Shown here: positions 7,836 to 15,842 of the stretch, in pieces
How the letters are laid out: the number at the start of each line of letters is the position of its first letter
Numbering within the stretch: the stretch's first letter is position 1
Source of the DNA: an uncultured Collinsella sp.
Lineage (GTDB): Bacteria > Actinomycetota > Coriobacteriia > Coriobacteriales > Coriobacteriaceae
Assembly: GCA_902470365.1 (NCBI GenBank)
Contig: CABRFZ010000007.1
Span: 1-64,000, forward strand
DNA: 64,000 bases
Direction of reading: 5' to 3'
Made by a program: the position numbers and the translations under genes
Notes under the pieces: generated by a model
Seen by the model: only the letters and a program-made list of their open reading frames with translations
Databases searched by the model: none
Told to the model about the DNA's origin: nothing

Positions 7836-9251
7836 ATGGGGAGCAAATCTCAGCAACAAGTTCAAGCAACGCCATCGGCCACTGCGGCGATTCTCGTCGT
7901 TATGTATATTGCGGCCTTTGTTGCCGCGTTTAACGAGAACATCATTAACGTGGCGTTGCACGACATTATGGCGGCCTTTTCGGTGAGTGCCACCACGGCG
8001 CAGTGGCTCGTCTCGGGCTACATGATTGTGACGTCGATCTTTACGGCCATCATGGCCTTCCTGTCCGGCCGTTTCTCGACGCGCAAGCTGTTGTTTTTCG
8101 CATGCGGATGTATGGTCGCCGGCGAAGTCCTGTGTCTGATCGCTCCGTCGTTTAGCGTTTTGCTGCCAAGCCGTATTTTGCAGGCTGCGGGATCGGGCAT
8201 CTTGTTTCCGCTCATGATGAACGTGGTGCTGTCTTGCGCCCCGCGCGAGAAGCTTGGTCTGTATCTGAGTCTGGGCGGTGCCTGCATTACGCTAGGGCCG
8301 GCGTTTGGACCCGTGATCAGCGGTCTTATGTGCACGTTGTTTGGCTGGAGGGCGGTATTCGTAGTGCCGCTGGTGGGCGGCGTTGTGGTCGCTGCGGCGG
8401 GCGTAAAGCTTGTTCAGAATGTCGGAGAGCGCTCGAACACCACGCTTGACATTCTGTCGGTTGTTTTGCTCGCTGCCGGCATTACGGCGTTTGTGTATTC
8501 CGTGGGTGAGTTCTCGACCAATCTGATTGCCGGTGTCGTGGCGCTTTTCGCTGCCGTTGTGCTGCTCGGCCTGTTTGCGGCCCGCCAGCTCAAGCTCGAG
8601 CATCCGGTGCTTAACGTGCGTCCCATGGCGAGCGTTCGTTTTTGGCCTGCGTGCTTGCTTGTGGTGGTGTCGATGATGACGACGTTTTCGATGAGCGTTT
8701 TGTTGCCGCTCTATTTTGAGGGCGCATACGGCATGACCGCACTTATTGCGGGCCTGCTCATTTTGCCGGCGATTGCCTGCAACGCCGTGACCTCGATTGT
8801 GGGCGGACGTGTGATGGACGCCCGTGGCTCATGGCCGCTGCTGCCGGTCGGCTTTGCCCTGATTGCCGTGGGACAGACTGCCATCTCGATGACGGCGGCA
8901 AGCATGAACATCGGCGTCGTCGTTGCGCTGACCGTTGTGGTGTATGCCGGAGTCGGTTTGGTGCTGAGCCCCTCGCAAACGGCTGGTTTGGAGACGCTGC
9001 CTGCCGCTGAACATCCTCACGGAACGGCATTGCTTAACACGTGGAACATGATTGCCGCATCGTTTGGCCCGTCGCTGTTTATCGGTCTGCTCTCGAGTTC
9101 TGCGGCGGCTGCCAGCGTCGCTGGCGCTGCGATCGACGTTGCCCAGGCGATTGGATTTGCAGCTGCCGTGCGTGTGGCGGCTGTAATTGCCGTGGTCGGG
9201 TTCGTGGCGTCGCTGGTGTACGCTCATCGCGAGTCGCACATGTCGCATTAA
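7836..9251 (+). CDS. MFS transporter, DHA2-like
   Basis: This is a major facilitator superfamily exporter of 471 residues with about 13-14 hydrophobic helices, which fits the 14-helix DHA2 drug:proton antiporter group. Helix 5 shows motif C (GPAFGPVISG), typical of proton-driven antiporters, and the loop after helix 2 has the motif-A-like stretch LSGRFSTRKL. The ATG at 7836 follows AGAGGAAGGA. The longer in-frame reading from 7425 overlaps the deformylase gene and has no initiation signal. The substrate is unknown; multidrug or organic-acid export is possible. There is no regulator next to it. Confidence 0.85.
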   Translation: MGSKSQQQVQATPSATAAILVVMYIAAFVAAFNENIINVALHDIMAAFSVSATTAQWLVSGYMIVTSIFTAIMAFLSGRFSTRKLLFFACGCMVAGEVLCLIAPSFSVLLPSRILQAAGSGILFPLMMNVVLSCAPREKLGLYLSLGGACITLGPAFGPVISGLMCTLFGWRAVFVVPLVGGVVVAAAGVKLVQNVGERSNTTLDILSVVLLAAGITAFVYSVGEFSTNLIAGVVALFAAVVLLGLFAARQLKLEHPVLNVRPMASVRFWPACLLVVVSMMTTFSMSVLLPLYFEGAYGMTALIAGLLILPAIACNAVTSIVGGRVMDARGSWPLLPVGFALIAVGQTAISMTAASMNIGVVVALTVVVYAGVGLVLSPSQTAGLETLPAAEHPHGTALLNTWNMIAASFGPSLFIGLLSSSAAAASVAGAAIDVAQAIGFAAAVRVAAVIAVVGFVASLVYAHRESHMSH

Positions 9252-9403
9252 TGTGTGCACATAGATTCTGCAGCTAGATTGGATGGCGACACCATAAACT
9301 AATGGACGTTTTGCCGAGAGGCATGAATGTTTAAAGCGCAAAGAGTGCGCGACGGGCCCCGCGAATGGGGCGATGATGCCCGAGAGGGCCAAGAAGGAGT
9401 CTC

Positions 9404-10315
9404 ATGTCTGAGAACGAAGAGATCATGAACGAGACCGAGAACGAGACCATGGCTGCCGAGGTCGAGGCAGTCGAGACCGTGGAGACCGAAGCTGCCGAGG
9501 TTGAGGCTGCTGACGAGGTTTCCGCCGAGGAGGAGGCCGAGGTTGTCAAGGCCGCCGTTGATTACGATGACGAAGAGCTGATGGACAAGATGCAGAAGGC
9601 CGCCCGCCTGCTGCGTAGCCGTCGCTTTGCTATTTCCAAGGAGGAGGAGGCCAAGGCCGAGCGCATGTCGAACATCGAGCGCGCCATCAAGCTTCTTGAC
9701 CTCAAGCCCAAGATGGAGCAGAAGGAAATGTCCGACCTGCTGGGCATGCGCCTCCGTGAGCTCGATGGCCTGATGGCCGAGGCCGAGGCCGCCGATCTGG
9801 TCGGCCGCATCGACGACGCCGAGGGCGATATGCGCAAGATCGTCGTCTTCGCTGCCGAGGATGCCGCTGAGGGCCTGGTCGAGCTTGCCAACAAGAAGGA
9901 GAAGCTCCTGCCCGAGCTTTCTTACGAGGAGGCCACCGAGCTGATGGCCGCTCTCGATAAGGTTATCGCTCCGCTCGTCGCCATGGGCCTGGACGAGGAT
10001 CGCGGTCCTCGCGGCGGCCGTGACGACCGTGGTGGCCGTGGCGGCGACCGTGGCGGCCGCGGCGGCTTTGGCGATCGTGGTGGCCGTGGTGGCGACCGCG
10101 GCGGTCGCGGTGGCGACCGTGGCGGCCGTGGCGGCTTTGGTGACCGTGGCGGCGACCGTGGCGGTCGCGGCGGCTTTGGTGGCAACCGTGGTGGCTATGG
10201 CGACCGCGGCGGCAACCGTGGCGGCTTCGGCGGCAACCGTGGTAACGACCGCGGCGGTCGCGGTGGCGACCGTGGCGGCCGCAACGGCGGCGGCTTCCGC
10301 GGCAACCGCTTCTAG
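9404..10315 (+). CDS. acidic protein with helix-turn-helix-like middle and RGG-repeat tail
   Basis: The protein has 303 residues in three parts. Residues 1-60 are very acidic (Glu, Ala, Val). Residues 60-200 are helical and include a stretch (KEMSDLLGMRLRELDGLM) that looks like a helix-turn-helix or winged helix. Residues 203-303 are almost only Arg, Gly, Asp, Asn and Phe, with about twenty RGG units in DRGGRGG or GGFGDRGG blocks. RGG tails bind RNA and support condensates in other proteins. The start follows AAGGAG. Codons of the tail repeat GGC/CGT/GAC, so the tail is prone to slippage-driven length change. I do not recognise the family; an abundant RNA-binding or nucleoid-associated protein is the most natural reading. 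Confidence 0.75.
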   Translation: MSENEEIMNETENETMAAEVEAVETVETEAAEVEAADEVSAEEEAEVVKAAVDYDDEELMDKMQKAARLLRSRRFAISKEEEAKAERMSNIERAIKLLDLKPKMEQKEMSDLLGMRLRELDGLMAEAEAADLVGRIDDAEGDMRKIVVFAAEDAAEGLVELANKKEKLLPELSYEEATELMAALDKVIAPLVAMGLDEDRGPRGGRDDRGGRGGDRGGRGGFGDRGGRGGDRGGRGGDRGGRGGFGDRGGDRGGRGGFGGNRGGYGDRGGNRGGFGGNRGNDRGGRGGDRGGRNGGGFRGNRF

Positions 10316-10319
10316 TTGG

Positions 10320-10347
10320 GTTACGCGGTTTTACCAAACCGCGTAAC
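10320..10347 (+). terminator. hairpin after the RGG protein gene
   Basis: GTTACGCGGTTT and AAACCGCGTAAC form a perfect 12-bp stem with a four-base loop, five bases after the stop codon. No U-tract follows, but position and strength support a terminator or 3'-end stabiliser. Confidence 0.7.
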
Positions 10348-10360
10348 TAGTTGACGCTGC

Positions 10361-10460
10361 GCGCCCACCAGAGCGACAACTTGTCATTCAAAGAGGACGG
10401 CATGACCAGAAGGTCTATGCCGTCCTCTTTTCATGCCAATTTGTTCGCTCTGGTGGGCGC
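10361..10460. repeat. nested inverted repeat 1
   Basis: The outer arms GCGCCCACCAGAGCGA (10361-10376) and its exact complement (10445-10460) enclose an independent inner hairpin. The inner arms AAAGAGGACGGCAT and ATGCCGTCCTCTTT lie at 10390-10403 and 10417-10430. Confidence 0.85.
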
Positions 10461-10513
10461 TCGCTGTCGGTGCCAAAACATCGACATTGCCATGATCCAG
10501 ACCTGCTAAAAGA

Positions 10514-10569
10514 TAGTCGTTGGGGACGTTCTTGTTTGACTGGTCATTTAAGAACGTCCCCAACGACTA
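10514..10569. repeat. perfect 20-bp inverted repeat 2
   Basis: TAGTCGTTGGGGACGTTCTT at 10514-10533 is perfectly repeated in inverse at 10550-10569, with a 16-base loop. The GGGGAC core resembles other hairpins in this window. Confidence 0.88.
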
Positions 10570-10577
10570 CGTAGCAT

Positions 10578-10641
10578 GAGAGTGGATAATCTCCCGGTAT
10601 GAGCCCATATTCATGCTCAAGGTGGGAGATTATCCACTCTC
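10578..10641. repeat. perfect 18-bp inverted repeat 3
   Basis: GAGAGTGGATAATCTCCC (10578-10595) and its exact complement (10624-10641) flank a 28-base loop with its own small GAGC/GCTC pairing. The hairpin starts nine bases after repeat 2. Confidence 0.88.
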
Positions 10642-10664
10642 GTTTCGTTTGTTGATTTCGATGC

Positions 10665-11252
10665 CTACATTTGTAGGAACAGTTCGTGGAGGCGGGTGTC
10701 TTCGTCGAGTTCGGGGTGGAAGGTTACGCCGAGCTGGTTGCCCTGGCGCGCGGCGACGATACGGCCGTCGACTTTCGCTAAGGCCTTTGCGTCGCCGTGG
10801 ACCTCGACGATGCGGGGCGCGCGGATAAACGTCAGCGGCACTTCACCGTCGATGCCGGCTACCTGCCCCTTGGTTCGAAAACTGCCGAGCTGCCTGCCGT
10901 AGGCATTGCGCTCAACGAGCACATCCATGGTTGCCAGGCGCGGCGTGCCCTTATCGTCATGGGCGGCAAGGTCGTGAGCCAGCAGAATCAGGCCGGCGCA
11001 GGTGCCCAGGACGGGCATGCCTTCAACAATGCGGGTGCGAAGCTCCTCGAGCATGCCCAACTCATCAAGCAGCTTCCCTTGAACGGTAGACTCGCCGCCG
11101 GGAAGTACCAGACGGTCAAAGTCCTGCTTCAAATCAGCCGCCTGCCTCAGCTCAATACAGCGCGCGCCCAGCTCGGATAGTCTTGCCTCGTGCTCGGCAA
11201 ATGCGCCTTGGACCGCCAGCACGGCGACCGTTTGGTCTGCATAATCGCTCAT
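10665..11252 (-). CDS. pdxT: pyridoxal 5'-phosphate synthase, glutaminase subunit
   Basis: PdxT hydrolyses glutamine and passes ammonia to PdxS for PLP synthesis. It is a class I glutamine amidotransferase of 195 residues. The oxyanion-hole and nucleophile region reads PVLGTCAGLILLA with the catalytic Cys, the early motif LPGGEST is present, and the His-x-Glu pair lies in FHPEL. It lies 20 bases downstream of pdxS in the same direction and is surely cotranscribed. The start ATG follows AAAGGATC. Confidence 0.96.
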   Translation of the reverse strand: MSDYADQTVAVLAVQGAFAEHEARLSELGARCIELRQAADLKQDFDRLVLPGGESTVQGKLLDELGMLEELRTRIVEGMPVLGTCAGLILLAHDLAAHDDKGTPRLATMDVLVERNAYGRQLGSFRTKGQVAGIDGEVPLTFIRAPRIVEVHGDAKALAKVDGRIVAARQGNQLGVTFHPELDEDTRLHELFLQM

Positions 11253-11272
11253 GTGCGATCCTTTCTGCCGGA

Positions 11273-12163
11273 CTAGCGTCCGCGCTCCTCCATGATGATC
11301 TCAATCTCGTTGGCGTTGATGCCGACCATGGCCTCGCCCAGGTCCTCTGAAAGCTCGGCAATGAGCTTGGCATCGGTGAAGTTTGCCACGGCCTTGACGA
11401 TGGCGGCGGCGCGCTTGGCCGGGTCGCCGCTCTTAAAGATGCCCGAGCCCACAAAGACGCCTTCGGCACCCAGCTGCATCATCAACGCGGCGTCGGCGGG
11501 GGTTGCTACGCCGCCGGCGGCAAAGTTCACGACGGGAAGCTTGCCCGTGGCGTGGACATCGCGCACCAGCTCGACCGGAACCTGCAGCTGCTTGGCAGCC
11601 TCAAAGAGCTCGTCGTCACGCAGGGCAACAACGTCGCGGATCTGCTTTTGGATCTTGCGCATGTGGCGCACAGCCTGGACGACGTCGCCCGTGCCCGGCT
11701 CGCCCTTGGTACGAATCATCGTGGCGCCCTCGGCAACACGGCGCAGCGCCTCGCCCAGGTCGCGGGCACCGCAGACAAACGGGACGTCAAACTGGGTTTT
11801 GTCGATGTGGTAGACATCGTCGGCGGGGGAGAGAACCTCGGACTCATCGATGTAGTCGATATCGATGGCCTGAAGGACCTGCGCCTCGACGATGTGACCG
11901 ATGCGGCACTTGGCCATGACGGGGATGGAGACGGCCTCTTGGATGCCCTTGATCATCTTGGGGTCACTCATGCGCGAGACGCCGCCTGCGGCACGGATAT
12001 CGGCCGGGATGCGCTCGAGTGCCATGACCGCGCAGGCGCCTGCCTCTTCGGCGATGCGTGCCTGCTCGGGCGTGGTGACGTCCATGATGACGCCGCCCTT
12101 GAGCATCTGCGCGAGCTCGCGATTGAGTTTGACGCGATCTGCCTTGCTGGTCTGTTCTGCCAT
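11273..12163 (-). CDS. pdxS: pyridoxal 5'-phosphate synthase, synthase subunit
   Basis: PdxS makes PLP from ribose 5-phosphate, glyceraldehyde 3-phosphate and ammonia, as a dodecamer with PdxT. The 296-residue (beta/alpha)8 barrel shows the family hallmarks: GGVIMDV near the N-terminus, [10 protein letters not shown] with a catalytic Lys, GEPGTGDVV, and the phosphate-binding [14 protein letters not shown] start at the ATG at 12163 (GGGAG upstream) rather than 12205, because the extra 14 residues are not family-like. The gene heads the pdxST operon and is divergent from pdxR. Confidence 0.97.
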   Translation of the reverse strand: MAEQTSKADRVKLNRELAQMLKGGVIMDVTTPEQARIAEEAGACAVMALERIPADIRAAGGVSRMSDPKMIKGIQEAVSIPVMAKCRIGHIVEAQVLQAIDIDYIDESEVLSPADDVYHIDKTQFDVPFVCGARDLGEALRRVAEGATMIRTKGEPGTGDVVQAVRHMRKIQKQIRDVVALRDDELFEAAKQLQVPVELVRDVHATGKLPVVNFAAGGVATPADAALMMQLGAEGVFVGSGIFKSGDPAKRAAAIVKAVANFTDAKLIAELSEDLGEAMVGINANEIEIIMEERGR

Positions 12164-12255
12164 GGTTGCTCCCTTGGTTGGCATGTGCATTGCTTGACGG
12201 AACATCCTATCGGGGAGCTGGGTATGGCGAAATACTCAGTTTTCGAGATAATGAC

Positions 12256-12297
12256 AAGGTCAGACTAATACCAGATTGAATGACTGAATAAGGTCAG
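12256..12297. promoter_or_regulatory. candidate PdxR operator, direct repeats
   Basis: AAGGTCAG occurs twice, at 12256-12263 and 12290-12297, 34 bp apart (about three helical turns), in the gap between pdxS and pdxR. Known PdxR/MocR regulators bind spaced direct repeats in such divergent regions. The link to this PdxR is inferred. Confidence 0.55.
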
Positions 12298-12308
12298 GTG
12301 ATAGGCTC

Positions 12309-13724
12309 ATGCTTGACTACAATTTGGAACAACGCGGCGAGGCATCGCTTTATGAGTATGTTTACCAGCAAATTCGAGATGATATCGTTGCTGGACGTAT
12401 TGCGGCGGGGGAGCATTTGCCGTCTAAGCGCGCCTTTGCCAGTCATCTGGGAATCAGTGTCATTACCATCGAGAATGCATATAGCCAGTTACTTGCCGAG
12501 GGCTATATTTGTTCAATGCCGCGTCGTGGCTATTACGCTTGCGAGCTTCCGGATGCACCGGTTTTGCCTTTGGCTGAGACAGAGCTTGATCGAGATTCCG
12601 CTCCTGCGGGTCTTAACGCACATGATGTTGATGGACGGGTCGAGCAATTCGACGCACTTTCTCCTTCCACTTTGGAGGCGGCGCGGCTTTGGCAAAGCGC
12701 ACTGCGGGCGACGCTGGCATCCGAAGACGAGCGCGAAATCTTCTCACCCGCACCGGCACAGGGCACCGCTCGGCTACGACGCGCGATTGCTCATCATCTG
12801 CGCGGGACAAGGGGTATGAATGTCGACCCCAACAACATTGTTATCGGCGCGGGCGCCCAGCTGCTCGATACCATGTTGGTTCAGTTGCTTGGCGCGGACA
12901 AGGTGTATGCGGTTGAGGATCCGGGCTATTTGCGTCTGACGCGTATCTATCAGGCTATGGGCTGCAAAGTTCGACATATCCCGTTGGATGATGAGGGCGT
13001 GGACTTGAGCACTCTGCAGAAAAGCGGGACCGATGTCCTTCACCTGATGCCGTCCCATCAGTATCCGACCGGCCTTGTGACGAGCATTGCGCGTCGCTAT
13101 GCGCTTCTGAGCTGGGCCGCCGAGCGACCAGGTCGGTATCTCATCGAAGATGACTTTGATTGTGAGTTTCGCCTTGCCGGGAAGCCGATTCCCGCGCTCG
13201 CGTCGATTGATGCCGCCCAGTCGGTTATCTACACCAACACGTTTTCGAAGAGCCTTTCATCGGCGTTGCGTCTAGCGTACATGGTGCTGCCCGATGAGCT
13301 AATGGAGCGGTTTAGGCGCAACCTTGGTTTCTACGCCTCGTCGGTGAGCTCTGTTGACCAGGTCGCTTTGGCGCGTTTGCTGGAATCTGGTGATTACGAG
13401 CGACATGTGAACCGCGTGCGCGTTCGTGCTCGCGAGGCGCGTGATGGCCTGATGGCGCTTGTGCGGAAGGTATTTCCGGCAGGAGAGGTCTCGATCGAGC
13501 ATGCAGACGCGGGCCTTTACTGTACCGTTGCCCTGTCCGAGGATGGGGCTGGGGAGAGTTTCGCGAAGGCTCTTGCTGACGCTCGTATTTCCTATGTCAA
13601 CATCGCCGATTGCCTGTGGACGGGTGATCGGGCTTCGACTAAGAACGCTCCATCTCGCGTCCTTATTCAATACGACGACCTGAGCCCTCAGTCACTCATT
13701 GTTCTTCAAGAACGGCTGCAATAA
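12309..13724 (+). CDS. pdxR: MocR/PdxR-type GntR regulator with aminotransferase-like domain
   Basis: The protein has 471 residues. Residues 1-75 form a GntR-type winged helix (LPSKRAFASHLGISVITIENAY region), and residues about 110-471 form a class I aminotransferase fold used as a PLP sensor. The PLP-binding lysine lies in NTFSKSL and the aspartate region in EDDFDCEF. In Firmicutes and Actinobacteria such proteins next to pdxST activate PLP synthesis when PLP is low and repress themselves. Divergent placement from pdxST and the spaced repeats between them support this role. A convergent terminator follows the stop. Confidence 0.92.
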   Translation: MLDYNLEQRGEASLYEYVYQQIRDDIVAGRIAAGEHLPSKRAFASHLGISVITIENAYSQLLAEGYICSMPRRGYYACELPDAPVLPLAETELDRDSAPAGLNAHDVDGRVEQFDALSPSTLEAARLWQSALRATLASEDEREIFSPAPAQGTARLRRAIAHHLRGTRGMNVDPNNIVIGAGAQLLDTMLVQLLGADKVYAVEDPGYLRLTRIYQAMGCKVRHIPLDDEGVDLSTLQKSGTDVLHLMPSHQYPTGLVTSIARRYALLSWAAERPGRYLIEDDFDCEFRLAGKPIPALASIDAAQSVIYTNTFSKSLSSALRLAYMVLPDELMERFRRNLGFYASSVSSVDQVALARLLESGDYERHVNRVRVRAREARDGLMALVRKVFPAGEVSIEHADAGLYCTVALSEDGAGESFAKALADARISYVNIADCLWTGDRASTKNAPSRVLIQYDDLSPQSLIVLQERLQ

Positions 13725-13730
13725 GCCCAC

Positions 13731-13762
13731 GAAAAAGGCCCGAACCAATACGGTCCGGGCCT
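13731..13762. terminator. convergent terminator between pdxR and rubrerythrin genes
   Basis: AGGCCCG (13736-13742) pairs with CGGGCCT (13756-13762). The AAAAA at 13732-13736 gives a U-tract for minus-strand transcripts, so it mainly ends the rubrerythrin mRNA. Confidence 0.75.
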
Positions 13763-13796
13763 CATCGAGCTTGAGGTTATGTCTCAGGCGGTTGGC

Positions 13797-14357
13797 TTAG
13801 CCAAAGTAGCGCTTGAGCAGGCCGGCGAAAGCCTTGCCGTGGCGGGCCTCGTCGCGAGCCATCTCGTGCACGGTGTCGTGGATGGCATCGAGGCCAGCGG
13901 CCTTGGCGCGCTTGGCAAGATCGGTCTTGCCGGCGGTGGCGCCGTTCTCAGCCTCAACGCGCATCTCGAGGTTCTTCTTGGTGGAGTCGGTCACGACCTC
14001 GCCCAGGAGCTCAGCGAACTTGGCGGCGTGCTCGGCCTCCTCGTGGGCAGCCTTCTCCCAGTACAGGCCGATCTCGGGATAACCCTCGCGATGGGCGACG
14101 CGAGCCATGGCCAGGTACATACCGACCTCGGAGCACTCGCCCTCAAAGTTGGCGCGCAGGTCGGCAACGATGTCCTCGGAGACGCCCTCCATCTTGGCGA
14201 CACCCACGACGTGCTCGGCAGCCCACTCGAGCTGACCCTCCTCCTGCTTCAGGAAGCGAGAACCGGGAACGCCGCACTGGGGGCACTTGAAGTCCTCGGG
14301 CAGCTGGTCGCCGTCGAACTCTTCCACATAACCGCAAACGGGGCAAACAAACTTCAT
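13797..14357 (-). CDS. reverse rubrerythrin (rubredoxin domain first)
   Basis: A diiron peroxidase of 186 residues that reduces hydrogen peroxide in anaerobes. The N-terminal rubredoxin-like domain has CPVCGY and CPQCG as its Fe(SCys)4 ligands. It is followed by a ferritin-like four-helix domain (about residues 50-186) with the Glu and His ligands in EEAEHAAKF and ARDEARHG. The order, rubredoxin then ferritin-like, is the reverse of classical rubrerythrin and matches the clostridial oxygen-induced type. The ATG at 14357 (AAAGGAT upstream) directly precedes the rubredoxin motif; the 35 extra residues from 14462 do not look like protein. It is probably a stand-alone stress gene. Confidence 0.94.
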   Translation of the reverse strand: MKFVCPVCGYVEEFDGDQLPEDFKCPQCGVPGSRFLKQEEGQLEWAAEHVVGVAKMEGVSEDIVADLRANFEGECSEVGMYLAMARVAHREGYPEIGLYWEKAAHEEAEHAAKFAELLGEVVTDSTKKNLEMRVEAENGATAGKTDLAKRAKAAGLDAIHDTVHEMARDEARHGKAFAGLLKRYFG

Positions 14358-14613
14358 GATTCGATCCTTTCGATCGATGGCGATTGTGCGCTCGTCCGGT
14401 CCCGTAAGGGCCCTCTCCGGACGTGCGTCTTGACGAGTTCTATTATCCATAAATGCAACCAAATGTGAAGCCTATTAGGAATGATTTTTAATAAAACAAT
14501 TTCGAGATATGAAGATGTTGATTGATTAACGATTGGGAGGCCGTCTGTGATCTTTGCTGAGTACAATCGGGCGAGCAAATGTTGACCTATCAACAAATGA
14601 AGGAGTTTCCTTT

Positions 14614-15834
14614 ATGCATCTAGCCCGTCGTGCCTGGTGCCGAACATATCAGACGGTTTTTCGCATTGCATTGCCGATCCTGCCCTATACCGAGCCGCGC
14701 ATTTTAGAGCATGCCGAGGATGTGCCCGCGGTGCTTCAAAAGCGCTCGATTCAGAAGGTCCTTATCGTGACGGATCCCGGCATTGCCCGTCTGGGGCTCA
14801 CGGCACCGCTCGAGACGGCGCTCGCATCCAGGGGGATTGGCGTTACGGTCTATGCCGAAACGCGTGCGAACCCCACGGTCTCAAACGTGGAGGAAGCGGC
14901 GTTCCTGTATCGAGAGAGCGCCTGCCAGGCCATTATCGGTTTTGGCGGAGGATCAGCCATGGACTGCGCCAAGGGTGTGGGGGCGCGCATTGCGCAGCCA
15001 AACAAGCCCATCAACAAGATGCGCGGCCTACTGCGGATTCATCGTCTCCTGCCGCTGCTTATTGCGGTTCCCACTACCGCCGGTACGGGAAGCGAAGTCA
15101 CGCTCGCGGCGGTTATCACCGATGACGAGACACACTACAAATACCCCATTAACGACTTTGTGCTTATCCCGCGTTTTGCAGTCCACGACCCCGAGTTTAC
15201 GTGCGGCTTGCCCGCTTCCATTACGGGGCAGACGGGCATGGACGCCCTGACGCATGCCGTTGAGGCCTTTATCGGGCGAAGCACCACGCCCTATACGCGT
15301 AAGATGGCGCGACAGGCGGTGCAGCTTATCCACGACAATTTGCTCGAGGCCTATGAGCATGGTGACGACATGTGCGCTCGTCGCAATATGCTTTCGGCGG
15401 CGTATAAGGCGGGCGTTGCGTTTACCCGCTCCTATGTCGGATATGTGCATGCCATCGCGCACAGTCTGGGCGGCCGATACGGAATTCCGCACGGTTTGGC
15501 CAACGCGATCATCCTGCCGCACATGCTTCGCGCTTATGGCGACGCCGCCGCCCCCAAGCTTGCCGATCTTGCTCGCATGGCGGGCATTGCGCCGGCTACC
15601 GCGCAGGATAGTCTTGCGGCCGAGGCCTTTATCGATTGGGTCGACCGCATGAACGAGATCCTGGGAATCCCCAAATATGTCTTGGGCATTCGCCGCTCCG
15701 ACATTCCCGAGATGGCGGCGCATGCCGATGCCGAGGCCAATCCCCTGTACCCCGTTCCGCTTCTAATGGACCGCTTGGAGCTCGAGCATATGTATGAAGT
15801 CGTTGCAGGTGGTATGTTTGAGGGCGAGAACTAG
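14614..15834 (+). CDS. iron-containing alcohol dehydrogenase
   Basis: A group III (Fe-ADH) NAD(P)-dependent alcohol dehydrogenase of 406 residues. It shows the nucleotide-binding GFGGGSAMDCAKG (about residues 110-120) and the metal-binding region with His in DALTHAVEA, HAIAHSLGG and IPHGLANA. AAGGAG sits eight bases before the chosen ATG at 14614; the in-frame start at 14554 lacks a signal. Eight bases separate it from the aldehyde dehydrogenase gene, so the two form an operon. Together they would interconvert an alcohol, aldehyde and acid; the direction and the substrate are not evident. Confidence 0.93.
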   Translation: MHLARRAWCRTYQTVFRIALPILPYTEPRILEHAEDVPAVLQKRSIQKVLIVTDPGIARLGLTAPLETALASRGIGVTVYAETRANPTVSNVEEAAFLYRESACQAIIGFGGGSAMDCAKGVGARIAQPNKPINKMRGLLRIHRLLPLLIAVPTTAGTGSEVTLAAVITDDETHYKYPINDFVLIPRFAVHDPEFTCGLPASITGQTGMDALTHAVEAFIGRSTTPYTRKMARQAVQLIHDNLLEAYEHGDDMCARRNMLSAAYKAGVAFTRSYVGYVHAIAHSLGGRYGIPHGLANAIILPHMLRAYGDAAAPKLADLARMAGIAPATAQDSLAAEAFIDWVDRMNEILGIPKYVLGIRRSDIPEMAAHADAEANPLYPVPLLMDRLELEHMYEVVAGGMFEGEN

Positions 15835-15842
15835 GAGGGCAC

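Larger units (their letters stand above)
10348..10664. other. gene-free stretch filled by three long inverted repeats
   Basis: No open reading frame with coding character is present. The stretch consists almost only of three successive hairpin-forming elements, listed separately, between the RGG gene and the end of pdxT. Confidence 0.7.

Noticed and set aside
10005..10315. Repeated GGC/CGT-rich stretch as a CRISPR or tandem DNA repeat array
   Set aside because: The repeats are in frame and code for the RGG tail; there are no spacers.
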